A stretch of DNA of 64,000 nt, from NCBI RefSeq assembly GCF_000006445.2, contig NC_006048.2, positions 2,170,001 to 2,234,000 on the forward strand, written 5' to 3'. Source of the DNA: Debaryomyces hansenii CBS767 (Eukaryota > Ascomycota > Pichiomycetes > Serinales > Debaryomycetaceae). Numbering within the stretch: position 1 is the stretch's first letter; every line of letters begins with the position of its first letter. Positions 1 to 9,365 of the stretch are shown one piece after another. The notes under the pieces are model-generated. The model was not told the DNA's origin. It was given only the letters and a program-made list of their open reading frames with translations, and made no database searches. A program made the translations under genes and the position numbers.

Positions 1-1
1 A

Positions 2-883
2 ATTGGACCCAAAAAAACGAAATGTGTAATTAAAGATAGGTTGATCGAATTTGACACAGATAAGTATATTCTTGTTGAACAAATTACCACTACTCCCGAT
101 GTGCCCAGTGGTAACTCCTTTCAAGTTAAAACCAAAATTTTCCTTAGCTGGGCTGAGAATAATTCCACCAGAATATATAGTGTGACGGTGGTCGAGTGGA
201 GCGGTAGATCGTGGATCAAGGGAGCAGTCGAAAAGGGGAGTATTGACGGGCAAAAAGAGTCCATGAAGACCATGATCGACTCGATTAATCTCATCGTAAG
301 ATCTGGGGACACTGGCGGAGCAGCCAAGTCGGATAAGAAGAAGAGAAAGAGAAAGAAGTCTGAAACTATCCGCAAGCCTCCCCCTGAGGAGGCTCCTGAA
401 CCAGAAAAGACCACTCTTGAGAAATTAGAACTGTTTGTTGAAGCCGTTGGAAAGACTATCAGCATTCCCTATGTCGGAGATCTTGTCTCGGGGATCATTA
501 TCCTCTCCATCGGGCTTCTTTTTTTCGTCGAGGTGTACAACTATCTTTTCCACCACAAGTCCAGAGACCCTTTCAACGCCTCTAATCTACAAATCATTTC
601 ACAAGACTCGGTAGTGTCTAAAATTAAAATCAACGATGACAAGTATTTCGTTATTCCTTCGGTCGAATCTCATTTCCAAAACAAACAATCCAAATTACAG
701 AACGAGGTCGCCATTTGGAAGTGGGTCAATGATAAAAGCGATGGAGCCCTTAACATATTCAGCCAAGAAGCACCCGAACATAATCTACAACGGTATTCAA
801 ACCAGGAGATCAAAGAGATCGTCAAAATAGTACAAGTCAAGCTTGATGAAATTAAAAATAGAATGGATTCTGAAAATATATAG
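2..883 (+). CDS. LAM/Ysp2-type sterol transfer protein, C-terminal part (5' end outside window)
   Basis: The reading frame is open to the left edge, so only the last 293 residues are seen. They begin inside a VASt (StART-like) domain: GPKKTKC, then TPDVPSGN.F and a SWIK.AVEKG..DGQ block, all typical of the domain in the Lam/Ysp proteins. A lysine-rich linker (KKRKRKK) follows, then a hydrophobic segment at about residues 160-183 of the fragment and a charged tail. Family knowledge: these proteins are anchored in the ER by one C-terminal helix and move sterols at ER-plasma membrane contact sites. The fragment cannot show whether a GRAM domain or a second VASt domain lies upstream, so I do not choose between YSP2/LAM4 and LAM5/LAM6. 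An ATG-like start at base 41 is actually TTG and is not a start. Confidence 0.85.
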   Translation: MGPKKTKCVIKDRLIEFDTDKYILVEQITTTPDVPSGNSFQVKTKIFLSWAENNSTRIYSVTVVEWSGRSWIKGAVEKGSIDGQKESMKTMIDSINLIVRSGDTGGAAKSDKKKRKRKKSETIRKPPPEEAPEPEKTTLEKLELFVEAVGKTISIPYVGDLVSGIIILSIGLLFFVEVYNYLFHHKSRDPFNASNLQIISQDSVVSKIKINDDKYFVIPSVESHFQNKQSKLQNEVAIWKWVNDKSDGALNIFSQEAPEHNLQRYSNQEIKEIVKIVQVKLDEIKNRMDSENI

Positions 884-1205
884 ATTCAAAATATACATAC
901 GAGCACATTATTTCTATTTCAACATATTGAAATCGGTATTATTTCCTATTAGGATTGGATATCATATACCTTCTATTATCATCCATGCTTACATAAAGCA
1001 TTTAATAAAAAAGTTTTTGTGTGCGAAAGCTAAGCGACAATTTCTTTTCATAAACGGTTTTATAGTACTTGTAACAAGTTATTAACGTTATCTTACATTT
1101 CCTAAAGATATATAAATAATATACTAATCCATCTTCTTGTCTATACATAGAAATACTGTGGAATTGTTTTTAGAGTTGAGTTTAGGTCAAGAAATTACTA
1201 GCAAG
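884..1205. other. Intergenic: LAM 3' flank and SAE3 promoter
   Basis: AT-rich, 322 bases. The only item of note is TACTAAT at 1122-1128 followed by ACATAG ending at 1150, which looks like a branch point and acceptor. I see no matching GTATGT or GTAAGT donor upstream, so a leader intron is not called. Confidence 0.5.
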
Positions 1206-1661
1206 ATGTTTAAGTCAGTAACTGCAACAGATCTACCAAGCAATGCCCCTCAATCATCACCAGCATCTTCAGTGGTGAATAATAATTCGTCAAATAATAA
1301 CAATAGCACATCAACTACCACCAGAGCACCAGCAGCTACAAATACCGATCTGAATGTCCAACAACGGGTGGTACTAAAGGAACAACGGTTAGAAGATATC
1401 AAAAACCAGTGTTCCGCTCTCATCAGCGAGTTAGAGTAAGTAAATTTTTGAGATGCAGAAAAATTGCAAACAGACATACTAACATATTCCAGCACAAACC
1501 AGGATCCAGAAGCTATAGTGAAGAAGCACATTTCGCAATTAAAGAAGTACAATGAGTTAAAAGATATTGCTCTTGGGTTGGTTACCATGATCGCTGACCA
1601 GAGACAGCTCAGAACCACCGACATCTTAGAAGAAATGAAGGTTGAACTAGCGGATGAATAG
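1206..1661 (+). CDS. SAE3: Swi5/Sae3 family recombinase mediator, two exons
   Basis: The spliced coding region is 1206..1435 joined to 1493..1661, giving 132 residues. The C-terminal half matches the Swi5 family very well: DPEAIVKKHI, YNELKDIALG and a TTDILEEM end, aligning with fission yeast Swi5 over its full core. The first 50 or so residues are a low-complexity Ser/Asn/Thr-rich extension absent from the short family members. The intron splits an Asp codon. Swi5/Sae3 proteins pair with Sfr1/Mei5 and help Rad51 or Dmc1 load on single-stranded DNA. I chose the ATG at 1206; the frame is open further upstream but only from a TTG at 1137. The name follows S. cerevisiae SAE3; it is unrelated to the transcription factor called SWI5. 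Confidence 0.9.
1436..1492 (+). other. SAE3: Spliceosomal intron in SAE3
   Basis: 57 bases. The donor is GTAAGT at 1436-1441, the branch point a perfect TACTAAC at 1477-1483, and the acceptor CCAG ends at 1492, nine bases after the branch motif. Removing it joins two frames that together give a continuous Swi5 domain. Without splicing, the first exon meets TAA at 1437. Confidence 0.92.
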
Positions 1662-2529
1662 AGGTCTGTATCATACACTGATCCCATATGTATGGCAACA
1701 CTACAGTAAATACACTGTTAGAAATGATTTGCTATCTTTATTTGCATTTGTATACTATAAGAAGCTCGTTGTTTTTCGAGCTTTTCATTTCCATTATCAT
1801 TTTATTCTTATGTTTTACATATTCCATACTTACATTTTTTCCAGCTGCTGCTTATTGGAATGATTTTACTGGCTCAATACTCCAATTACAGTAAATCTAC
1901 TGTCAACTGATTAATGTTTCATACATGTCATTCATAAGAATAGAATACATAAATCTTTCAAAATTAATGGTCATATTTTGTGTGCTTACTCTGATTCACA
2001 TGTCACTATTTTACACTTTCTTGAAAAATTGATTTCTATATACTAAATGCCATGCGCTACTCGATATACTCCTATATCGACTTAATCATATAATTTAATA
2101 CTAAATTTTTTAAGTCAATGTAAATTTGCTATTCTCGCCGATTGACGTTGCAACCGATTTCAGAACAATAGCTCGATATTCCAACCGTTTACCAAATCGA
2201 GAATATCGATGAGTATGATTACATAAACAATGCAAACAAGCCACTACATAAGAACAAGCCATTTGAGTCCCAGGTATTCAGGTATGGCCAGCACTTATAG
2301 CTCATGGATGTCACAGATTTGACATATTCCATTAAAAAGTAATGGGAAGAGTAGAAAAGGTGACATGGCATAGAGTCATAAATTATTACAAAAAATGCAG
2401 TGGAAATCGTTCTCTGCATTTGTTTATCAATAATCGGCATTTGCGATCAGATTGAGTTACAGTAATATTCATTCAACATGAATTATCAACTAAAGAAACA
2501 TAATTATTATACAACTTATCAAATAACAC
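1662..2529. other. Convergent intergenic region between SAE3 and ADE5,7
   Basis: 868 bases between two 3' ends. It holds TCGATATA/TATATCGA with a 4-base spacer at 2061-2080, and TCGATATTC (2173-2181) facing GAATATCGA (2201-2209). A 73-codon ATG frame on the minus strand (2219-2440) has no recognisable similarity and is not called. No RNA gene was recognised. Confidence 0.5.
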
Positions 2530-4929
2530 TTAATATAAACCATTAACGTTATCGACAACACAGGCAGGTGCGTTCTCGGCCTTTTCTATTAATTGACCAA
2601 TAATAACAGGGTCTTCGCCTGCCTTGGTAAGGTTAGCGATGATTTTATCGACGTTTTCAGACTTAGCAATTAATACCATACCAATACCTACATTGAAGGT
2701 TTTCAACAAATCTTCGAATGGAACGTTACCTTGCTTACCGAACCACTTGAAAATTTCTGGAACTTCCCATTTGCTCAAGTCAACCTTAGCTTGCAAGTTT
2801 TTTGGTAATGCTCTTGGGATGTTTTCAACAAGACCACCCCCAGTGATGTGGGCCAAACCAAGCAACAAACCTTCGCTTAAAGAAGAGAGTAATTGCTTAA
2901 CATAGATCCTTGTTGGAACTAAAAGTTCTTCACCAATAGTCTTTCCGTTCTTGGACCATGGTGCAATAGACTTATAGTTGAATTCTTCGGAGGATTCAAT
3001 TATGTGACGAACTAACGAGAATCCATTGGAATGGACCCCGTCAGACTTTAAACCAATCAATACATTGCCTTCACCCATTTGGTCTAATTTTGGTAAAATG
3101 CTTGATTTGGAAACAGCCCCAACAGAAGTACCGTTGGTATCATAATGGCCTTCATCATACATACCTGGCATTTCGGAAGTTTCACCACCAACTAAGGCAC
3201 ATCCAGCCTGGATACAACCATCAGCGACACCACTCACGAAGTCAGCAGCAATCTTGATATCTAACTTTCCTGTAGCAAAATAATCCAAGAAAATTAATGG
3301 CTCAGCACCTTGGACGACTAAATCGTTAACATTCATGGCAACTAAATCAATACCGACAGTGTTGTGGATCTCCATAATTTGGGCAACTCTCAATTTAGTA
3401 CCGACACCGTCAGTAGCTGCAACCAATAATGTGTCATCGACATTGTACCCGGCTTTCTTTAAGTCGAACAATCCACCAAATCCACCGATGTCTGAATCGG
3501 CTCCAGATCTAGCAGTGGACTTAACCTTAGCTTTAATTTGTTCCACTAAGAGATTACCATTATCAACCGAGACACCTGCCTCAGCATAAGTAACTCCCTT
3601 CTTATTAGACGCCTTTTCCGCATCACGAAAGGCCCTATGAGCAATATCCTTACGGTTATATTTCTTCTCAAAAGAAACTTTCTCCACACCGGCGTAAGCT
3701 TTGTCAACAGATTCTCTTAAATCGCGTGCAATAGCAGTGGAAGCGATAACCCGGCCACCAGAAGTGACTATTTTACCATCCTTTTTATCAGTGCCTGCAT
3801 GGAAAATAAACGTATCTTCTGGTAACGGTTCCTTTATGGTAATTTCATCCCCCTTGTTGTAAGCATCTGGATAACCACCAGCAGCCATAACAACTGTAGT
3901 TGAAAACATATTTGGCTTAGTCTTAATGGTAACAGAATCTAATCTATGTTCAGCACTGGCCAACATAACTTCTGCTAAATCGGTATCATCAGATAACAAT
4001 GGTAAAACAGTTTGAGTTTCTGGGTCACCAAATCTAACATTATATTCTAAAACCTTTGGTTCTTTAGTTGGACTTAACATAATACCAGTGAAAAGAACAC
4101 CACACATTGGGAAACCATCCTTTCTCATACCATCAATAGTAGGCTTAATAACCTGTTCATCAATTTTTCTTAAAACTTCGGGAGTAGCAATTGGAGCTGG
4201 AGCGTATGCTCCCATACCACCAGTGTTCAAACCTTTATCACCATCACCAATTCTCTTGTGATCTTGTGCGGCTGGTAAATTGAAGAAAGAGTAACCATCA
4301 CTAATGGTTAATATAGATAATTCATCACCTTCCAAGTATTCTTCGATGACAATTTCATCCCCAGCACTACCGAAGTTCTTGTTAACCATGATCTCGTCTA
4401 AACCAACCAAAGCTTCTTCCTTGGTTTCAGGGATTAAAACACCCTTACCACCAGCAATACCATCAGCCTTTAAGACCATTTTGTAGTCAATTGTTTCAAC
4501 GTGCTTTTTGGCTTCTTCAAATGAAGTGAAATTCTTAAATCTAGCAGTTGGAATATTGTGCTTGTCCATAAAAACCTTAGAAAAAGCTTTTGAGCCTTCC
4601 ATCAATGCAGCCTTTGCTGAGGGACCGAAAACTGGAATACCAACCTTGGTGAATATGGAAGTAATTCCATCAACTAAGGGTTGTTCAGGGCCTGGAATAA
4701 CCAAATTAATGTCATGTTCAACAGCAAATTTTTGTAAACCATCGAAATGCTTTGGAGATCCCGACAATTCAGGAACATTAGTGACCTTATCACTAATGGC
4801 AGTACCACCATTACCAGGAGCAACATATATTTGCTTAACAGTAGGTGATTGGGCTAATCTCCAAGTAATTGCATGTTCTCTACCACCGTTACCGATGATA
4901 AGGATATTTAAATTACCTTGAGATGACAT
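2530..4929 (-). CDS. ADE5,7: Bifunctional GARS-AIRS (phosphoribosylamine-glycine ligase / AIR synthase)
   Basis: 799 residues, close to the 802 of S. cerevisiae Ade5,7. The N-terminal half (about 1-430) is an ATP-grasp GAR synthetase, seen as ILIIGNGGREHA, APGNGGTA, PGPEQPLVDGI and KADGIAGGKGV. The C-terminal half (about 450-799) is AIR synthetase, with YAEAGVSVDNG, GVGTKL, GGETSEMPGMY and HITGGGLVENIPR. It makes GAR (step 2) and AIR (step 5) of purine synthesis in the cytosol, and works in the same pathway as ADE4 at 43 kb. The ATG at 4929 matches the family start. A TGACTC element lies 126 bases upstream. Confidence 0.98.
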   Translation of the reverse strand: MSSQGNLNILIIGNGGREHAITWRLAQSPTVKQIYVAPGNGGTAISDKVTNVPELSGSPKHFDGLQKFAVEHDINLVIPGPEQPLVDGITSIFTKVGIPVFGPSAKAALMEGSKAFSKVFMDKHNIPTARFKNFTSFEEAKKHVETIDYKMVLKADGIAGGKGVLIPETKEEALVGLDEIMVNKNFGSAGDEIVIEEYLEGDELSILTISDGYSFFNLPAAQDHKRIGDGDKGLNTGGMGAYAPAPIATPEVLRKIDEQVIKPTIDGMRKDGFPMCGVLFTGIMLSPTKEPKVLEYNVRFGDPETQTVLPLLSDDTDLAEVMLASAEHRLDSVTIKTKPNMFSTTVVMAAGGYPDAYNKGDEITIKEPLPEDTFIFHAGTDKKDGKIVTSGGRVIASTAIARDLRESVDKAYAGVEKVSFEKKYNRKDIAHRAFRDAEKASNKKGVTYAEAGVSVDNGNLLVEQIKAKVKSTARSGADSDIGGFGGLFDLKKAGYNVDDTLLVAATDGVGTKLRVAQIMEIHNTVGIDLVAMNVNDLVVQGAEPLIFLDYFATGKLDIKIAADFVSGVADGCIQAGCALVGGETSEMPGMYDEGHYDTNGTSVGAVSKSSILPKLDQMGEGNVLIGLKSDGVHSNGFSLVRHIIESSEEFNYKSIAPWSKNGKTIGEELLVPTRIYVKQLLSSLSEGLLLGLAHITGGGLVENIPRALPKNLQAKVDLSKWEVPEIFKWFGKQGNVPFEDLLKTFNVGIGMVLIAKSENVDKIIANLTKAGEDPVIIGQLIEKAENAPACVVDNVNGLY

Positions 4930-5615
4930 TGTTCAGTTTCAGTTCTTTCTTCGAGAATATATTCTAAGTAGTGAAAGAAAGAATATTTTATTCACGTTGT
5001 TGTACGAAATTAATTATCAAAATTTATTGATAATTCGAAAAGTTCATCTTTTTTTGACTCGGTTTTGTACCACGATGAGATTTAATATTAATTCAATTAC
5101 TTTATCTTACGGTAAAATTTATCGTTGATCTAAACTGTACGAGCGATCTTTTAGGCATTAATATGATTCAATTTGTCATTGGATATGCCTTCGTTTTATA
5201 TTCCTTCCACATTTTCTATAAAAGTTAGGAGAAGCGATGAAGATAGCCGTTGATGCAAAATTATTTTGCAATAATTATCGGAGTCGACTACATTCCCTCC
5301 GTAGCATTTTGGTGAACTAAATACCACAATAAGCGATCATTTTGCATCTACATGTAGTTAATACAATACGAAGTTTTTATAGTTTTATATTATATTGTAA
5401 TTTATATATCTGTACAATATTCAATAGGGAACTTTTCACAAAATATGGAACTTTTTGCAATAACGCACAAAAATTAAGCAGTAATGAATTAGATTTGAAT
5501 ATGATAACAGGTGTTTTAATACTGTATTTATTAACGACGTAATTAAATAAGAACTTTAAAGAATGGAAGAAAAAGACATACTAAATCTATTTACAGATAT
5601 ATACAATTTTTATAC
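4930..5615. other. ADE5,7 promoter and MRPL3 3' flank
   Basis: 686 bases. It contains TGACTC at 5055-5060 and a perfect palindrome TGCAAAATTATTTTGCA at 5254-5270. A further ATTTTGCAT occurs near 5339. No gene is supported; the 66-codon frame at 5342 starts with TTG and is AT-rich noise. Confidence 0.6.
5055..5060 (+). promoter_or_regulatory. TGACTC element upstream of ADE5,7
   Basis: TGACTC is the core bound by Bas1 and Gcn4 at purine and amino-acid genes in S. cerevisiae. It lies 126 bases upstream of the ADE5,7 ATG, and the same core is upstream of ADE4. That this yeast uses it the same way is inference. Confidence 0.5.
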
Positions 5616-6710
5616 TTAGATAGCGACATCACCAATACCAACAATACCCTCGAATTTGTAGTTTTTGTCACTTGGTAATTTGACTTCACTACCATCTTCA
5701 GACACTGGCGAGTATAAGTAGTAGGACATTAAAGCATTTACCACAGCTCTTGTCTTGGCTTCTTGCAAAGAAGATCCAACACCTTCACCCAATTTTTCAA
5801 CACCACTGAAGGCACCAGCAACGTAAATAGCATGACTTGATAATCTACCGGTCTCGGCAATTAATCTGATTTCGACTGGTTCGGTGAAATTTAATTTTTC
5901 ACACAATCTTACCAATTCTCTGGTTGGTTTGCTAAATTGAAACATTTGATCGAGAGGTAATTTTCTGGACAAGATATGATCGTGAATAAATTGCTTAGTG
6001 ACGTCTTCACCTGCATGAGTATATAATCCACCGATAATCGATCTAACAGCAGATGCATATGCTTCGGTCTCTTTAGATAAATACGTATTGTTTTCTTTGT
6101 TAATAGAAGCAATTTCTTCTTCAGACAATTCAAAAACTCCCGATTCCTTAACTTCATTTTTAAACTCTTCGGAGATGAATCTCAACTTACCGTACTGCAT
6201 GAATTCTGGTTCTTGGGATAAGTATTTTTCTAACTTGGATGTGGTGTCGACCTGAATACCCCAAATTTTTCCAATGTCGAATAACGCATTCAGTCCCATG
6301 TACGAATCTACGGCAACATTATGGATCGGCATTGGCAATCTTGGATATTTAACTAACAAATGCTCTGATACATAGTACGATAACAAGGTTTTACCCAAAG
6401 TGTTTAACCCAAAATTATTGGCCAATCCGTCGTATTTCTTCAAATTTAAGGCTTGTGATAAGGTTGACAACGTAAATGATGATGGAAGATTCAATCTTGA
6501 GTGTAATGCAACTAATGGTGGTGATTGTTGCGCGGTTGATTCTGGTAATCTGTGCGTAAATATGGTATTCTTGTAACTTCCATAGTCTCTAATCGAATCA
6601 TATTCGGTTTTAAGGGATTTATCTATGCGTGATGTGTGGTACGACGACGTAAGAACGCGGCGACCTAATGCAATGTGTGGTATCTTTACCCTGGAGACCA
6701 GTCTTAACAT
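5616..6710 (-). CDS. MRPL3: Mitochondrial large-subunit ribosomal protein mL44 (MRPL3)
   Basis: 364 residues, against about 390 in S. cerevisiae. An Arg-rich N-terminus without acidic residues (MLRLVSRVKIPHIALGRRVL) fits a mitochondrial targeting sequence. The middle is a catalytically dead RNase III-like domain (LNLKKYDGLANNFGLNTLGK, YPRLPM). A double-stranded RNA-binding domain follows at about 265-345, ending in EAKTRAVVNALMSYYL. Proteins of this family sit on the mitochondrial large ribosomal subunit. The ATG at 6710 gives the presequence and is the natural start. Confidence 0.93.
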   Translation of the reverse strand: MLRLVSRVKIPHIALGRRVLTSSYHTSRIDKSLKTEYDSIRDYGSYKNTIFTHRLPESTAQQSPPLVALHSRLNLPSSFTLSTLSQALNLKKYDGLANNFGLNTLGKTLLSYYVSEHLLVKYPRLPMPIHNVAVDSYMGLNALFDIGKIWGIQVDTTSKLEKYLSQEPEFMQYGKLRFISEEFKNEVKESGVFELSEEEIASINKENNTYLSKETEAYASAVRSIIGGLYTHAGEDVTKQFIHDHILSRKLPLDQMFQFSKPTRELVRLCEKLNFTEPVEIRLIAETGRLSSHAIYVAGAFSGVEKLGEGVGSSLQEAKTRAVVNALMSYYLYSPVSEDGSEVKLPSDKNYKFEGIVGIGDVAI

Positions 6711-7633
6711 TATATCAATATCTATCTATTATCTTGAAAAGAGTATTCGTTTTTCTGTACTTTTCATTAGTATTGTTGATGGAAAGATTTTTGAAAAAAT
6801 TCATATGTCATGTGACCATATTTCCTGATTAGGTAATCGTGTACCAGGATATTTTACTACTCTTAGGGAAGTTGCAAAATGGGTTTTCAACAAGAAAGAT
6901 ATTCAACTAGGTATGTGCCAGTTAGTATGTGTGTATTAATCTGGGTAATTACAGGAGCGGTTTCGTATAAGATTTCTAAATTTATGAGTATACTTAAAAC
7001 GAGTTCACCTCTTTGAAACAAGTCGGTAAGTCATATTACAATGGGGAAACAATAATAGATTATTCGTCGTAGATAATACGGTATAATCAAGTTAATAATG
7101 TGTATAGTTTAGCAACTGTAAGGGGTTTTTTTGGAGCCCCCCGGCGGAACGGGTTATGCTGTATTGCGACCTACATTTATAATTCAAGTTTACATATAAT
7201 CTTGCTCATTTAGCTGGCAACGATGCTTCAATTTGATGGGTAGCTTTATATGGATCGGTTGCTCGATTCACGTTCATAATTCCAATATTCACTTCTGTAA
7301 TTCACATTCATAGTTCAATTGATTAGAATAACCTAATTTTTTTTCCCTGATATATATATTCAACATTTTTTGACAGGAGCCACAAATAGAATATCACAAC
7401 AGAGATAAGAGCAAACCCTAACACCTAACCTCGACTTCACCTAATAGACATTCAAATGCCAATCACTGAGATGCCCATCCAGACGACGACGTAAAATCAT
7501 TATATCACGTGATGGTAATTTTGGTCGTGGTTTTACCAAAATTGCGTTTCGACCAACCAAATTGGAATTAAAAGCATTACATACTACCTAAACTAACGAA
7601 GTCAGATAGATACATTAGCAAATTATAATCGAT
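6711..7633. other. Intergenic region with splice-like signals and a GC-rich patch
   Basis: 923 bases between divergent genes. At 6879 an ATG opens a run of 11 codons ending exactly at a perfect donor, GTATGT, at 6911-6916. Possible partners are TATTAAT plus TTACAG ending at 6954, or AACTAAC (7591-7597) plus TCAG ending at 7605, just upstream of the ATG at 7634. A second donor-like GTAAGT is at 7026, with an acceptor-like TTTTTTGACAG ending at 7376. A GC-rich patch at 7121-7155 (AAGGGG ... CCCCCCGGCGG) stands out from the AT-rich surroundings. This may be a spliced leader or non-coding RNA; no coding exon could be joined convincingly. Confidence 0.35.
7505..7512 (+). promoter_or_regulatory. 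TCACGTGA palindrome (Cbf1-type site)
   Basis: CACGTG with symmetric flanks, 122 bases upstream of the small gene at 7634. It is the consensus for the bHLH factor Cbf1. A second identical site lies at 9459-9466. Confidence 0.45.
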
Positions 7634-7810
7634 ATGGCTCATTCTCCTAAGTTAAGTATTGCCGCTATCGGTACCATGTCCTCGGTTTTCATTATATATG
7701 CCCTTATCAAATCACCTTTGAAATATCAATGGGCAAGTGAAAACAGAATTAGTCCAAAGGCTGATTTAGCCTGGAGAACTTCAAGTCAAAAATGGCTTGA
7801 TAACCAATAA
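7634..7810 (+). CDS. Small single-pass membrane protein, 58 residues, unknown
   Basis: A 58-codon frame from a good ATG to TAA. I do not recognise the product. It has a short polar start (MAHSPK), one hydrophobic segment at about residues 7-24 (LSIAAIGTMSSVFIIYALI), then a basic and aromatic tail ending DLAWRTSSQKWLDNQ. Codon use is like the neighbouring genes (GCT, GGT, GTT, TTG, TTA), which supports a real gene. The architecture is like the small subunits and assembly factors of the mitochondrial inner membrane, but that is only an analogy. The same frame stays open for 33 more codons after the TAA (7811-7909). Confidence 0.6.
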   Translation: MAHSPKLSIAAIGTMSSVFIIYALIKSPLKYQWASENRISPKADLAWRTSSQKWLDNQ

Positions 7811-8021
7811 ATTCGTACAGCATTTAATGTCACGAAGAAGTTGAAAGAGGAGATTAAGAGAGGTTTAGGGAGAAACGAATATAGAATCTACGGTGAATAC
7901 CAGATGGTCTAATTCAACCAATGTTCATTTGTATCTTTAAGATCTTTATATTTTGCATGATTATATTCGAGTTAATGTATAGTAATACACAAATCTATGT
8001 CTATATAAATAAATTTCATAA

Positions 8022-9365
8022 TTATGTATCTCTCTTGTCTATATTTGTCATTTCGATATCCGGGTTGATGGTCACTTGCAATTTGACCCAATCACTCTCT
8101 AATTTGATAAAACACCACAACCATCTTCTGAGGATTTCTAGAACTTCAACCACTACATATCCCAAGGAAAACGAATCGGAGCCAAATAAGAATGCACCCA
8201 ATTTATTAACCATGAAGCGATTCTCCACTTCGTTTGTAATAAAAAGCCTAAAAATCCAAAGAAATCTCAATATGAAGTCAATTAAAATGACGCAATAATA
8301 CCCAAAAATGTTCCCGTATATGAGTTGATGAGAGGGCCTTAAAAGAGTATAATTTCGTATTTTGTTCGCTTTAAAGAAGATATCAAATAATCCAAAGCCC
8401 CAATCCATTTTTACGTCCCAAATAAACGTGTATGTAGAATTTAAAACCGAGCAGAAATACCACCAGGCATTAAGTTTGGTTAATCTGATCAATACTTCAT
8501 CTTCTTTGAGTTGTTCATTATTATCAGGAGATAAGGTTTGTAATGTCATTTTAATTAATAAATTAATGATTAAAGGGCCGATGGCTGTGGAATACTTGGT
8601 CATGTTAAAGAAATGCAGCAAATTCTTAGTACTTGAGTATTCATACCAACATTGCTTTATACGAATGAATGTAGGAATGCATAATATTATGAATTCGAGT
8701 TTAATATTGTATGGACTTTCGGATTTGTAGTAGTTGGCCCATACAAATAAGCCAAAATCATTTATGACTTTGCCGTAGGACGTCAAAGTATCCGATATTA
8801 AAATATCGTTAGTCCTCATTGTAGTTGAATTAATCCTTCCCAATAAAATTCTTTTTATAGTTGTATAGACACGGTATTGTCCAACTGATTTGGCATTAGC
8901 CTTCGACCCAGACAGGTAGAAAACTTTGAAAAATAGGTACAAAAACACTACAACAGGAATCATCTTGTACAAGAATGAAACTATTGCATTCTGTTTTCCT
9001 TGTTCAGGATCATCATATTTCAATTGAATCACTAAGTATAAACAGTATCCCACAAAATTATAAAGAGTTATGGATCGGAGGGTAGTCCAAACTCCCTTTA
9101 ATAAAAGTTGATTTTCAATCCGTTCTGCCGGTAATGTGGTTTCATACTCACCTGTACTTGGTAGGCGTCGATCCAATTGTGTATAATTATGACTCGAGTA
9201 CGATAAATTCAATAATTCTAAGATATTGAGCCGTGAATAGAATGTGCACAAGTATATTATTGAGTACCATAAATAGACACCCAACTGTATTATGAACAAT
9301 ATTCTGAAAGGTAATGGAACAAAGTCATTGAAATGAACTCCAGAAGCCTCTGACTGGTTAGCCAT
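8022..9365 (-). CDS. ERD1: Erd1-like EXS-domain membrane protein of the early secretory pathway
   Basis: 447 residues when started at the ATG at 9365. The frame continues upstream only to a TTG at 9410. The sequence is a multipass membrane protein with an EXS domain: FRILFIIQLGVYLWY near the start, several aromatic-rich helices, RHPSHQ-like RPSHQLIYG, and a C-terminal EVLEILRRWLWCFIKLE that matches the typical end of EXS proteins (R.WLW...R.E). Yeast Erd1 (362 residues) is a Golgi protein needed to retain HDEL-tagged proteins in the ER and to recycle phosphate made by glycosylation. A UPRE-like sequence lies about 720 bases upstream of the start. Confidence 0.85.
   Translation of the reverse strand: MANQSEASGVHFNDFVPLPFRILFIIQLGVYLWYSIIYLCTFYSRLNILELLNLSYSSHNYTQLDRRLPSTGEYETTLPAERIENQLLLKGVWTTLRSITLYNFVGYCLYLVIQLKYDDPEQGKQNAIVSFLYKMIPVVVFLYLFFKVFYLSGSKANAKSVGQYRVYTTIKRILLGRINSTTMRTNDILISDTLTSYGKVINDFGLFVWANYYKSESPYNIKLEFIILCIPTFIRIKQCWYEYSSTKNLLHFFNMTKYSTAIGPLIINLLIKMTLQTLSPDNNEQLKEDEVLIRLTKLNAWWYFCSVLNSTYTFIWDVKMDWGFGLFDIFFKANKIRNYTLLRPSHQLIYGNIFGYYCVILIDFILRFLWIFRLFITNEVENRFMVNKLGAFLFGSDSFSLGYVVVEVLEILRRWLWCFIKLESDWVKLQVTINPDIEMTNIDKRDT

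Noticed and set aside
1122..1150. TACTAAT plus ACATAG upstream of SAE3 as the end of a leader intron
   Set aside because: No donor consensus was found in the preceding 240 bases.
2219..2440. 73-codon ATG frame on the minus strand between SAE3 and ADE5,7
   Set aside because: No recognisable motif, unusual content (many Cys, Met, Tyr and Phe) and a 3' flank position. It could be chance in AT-rich DNA.
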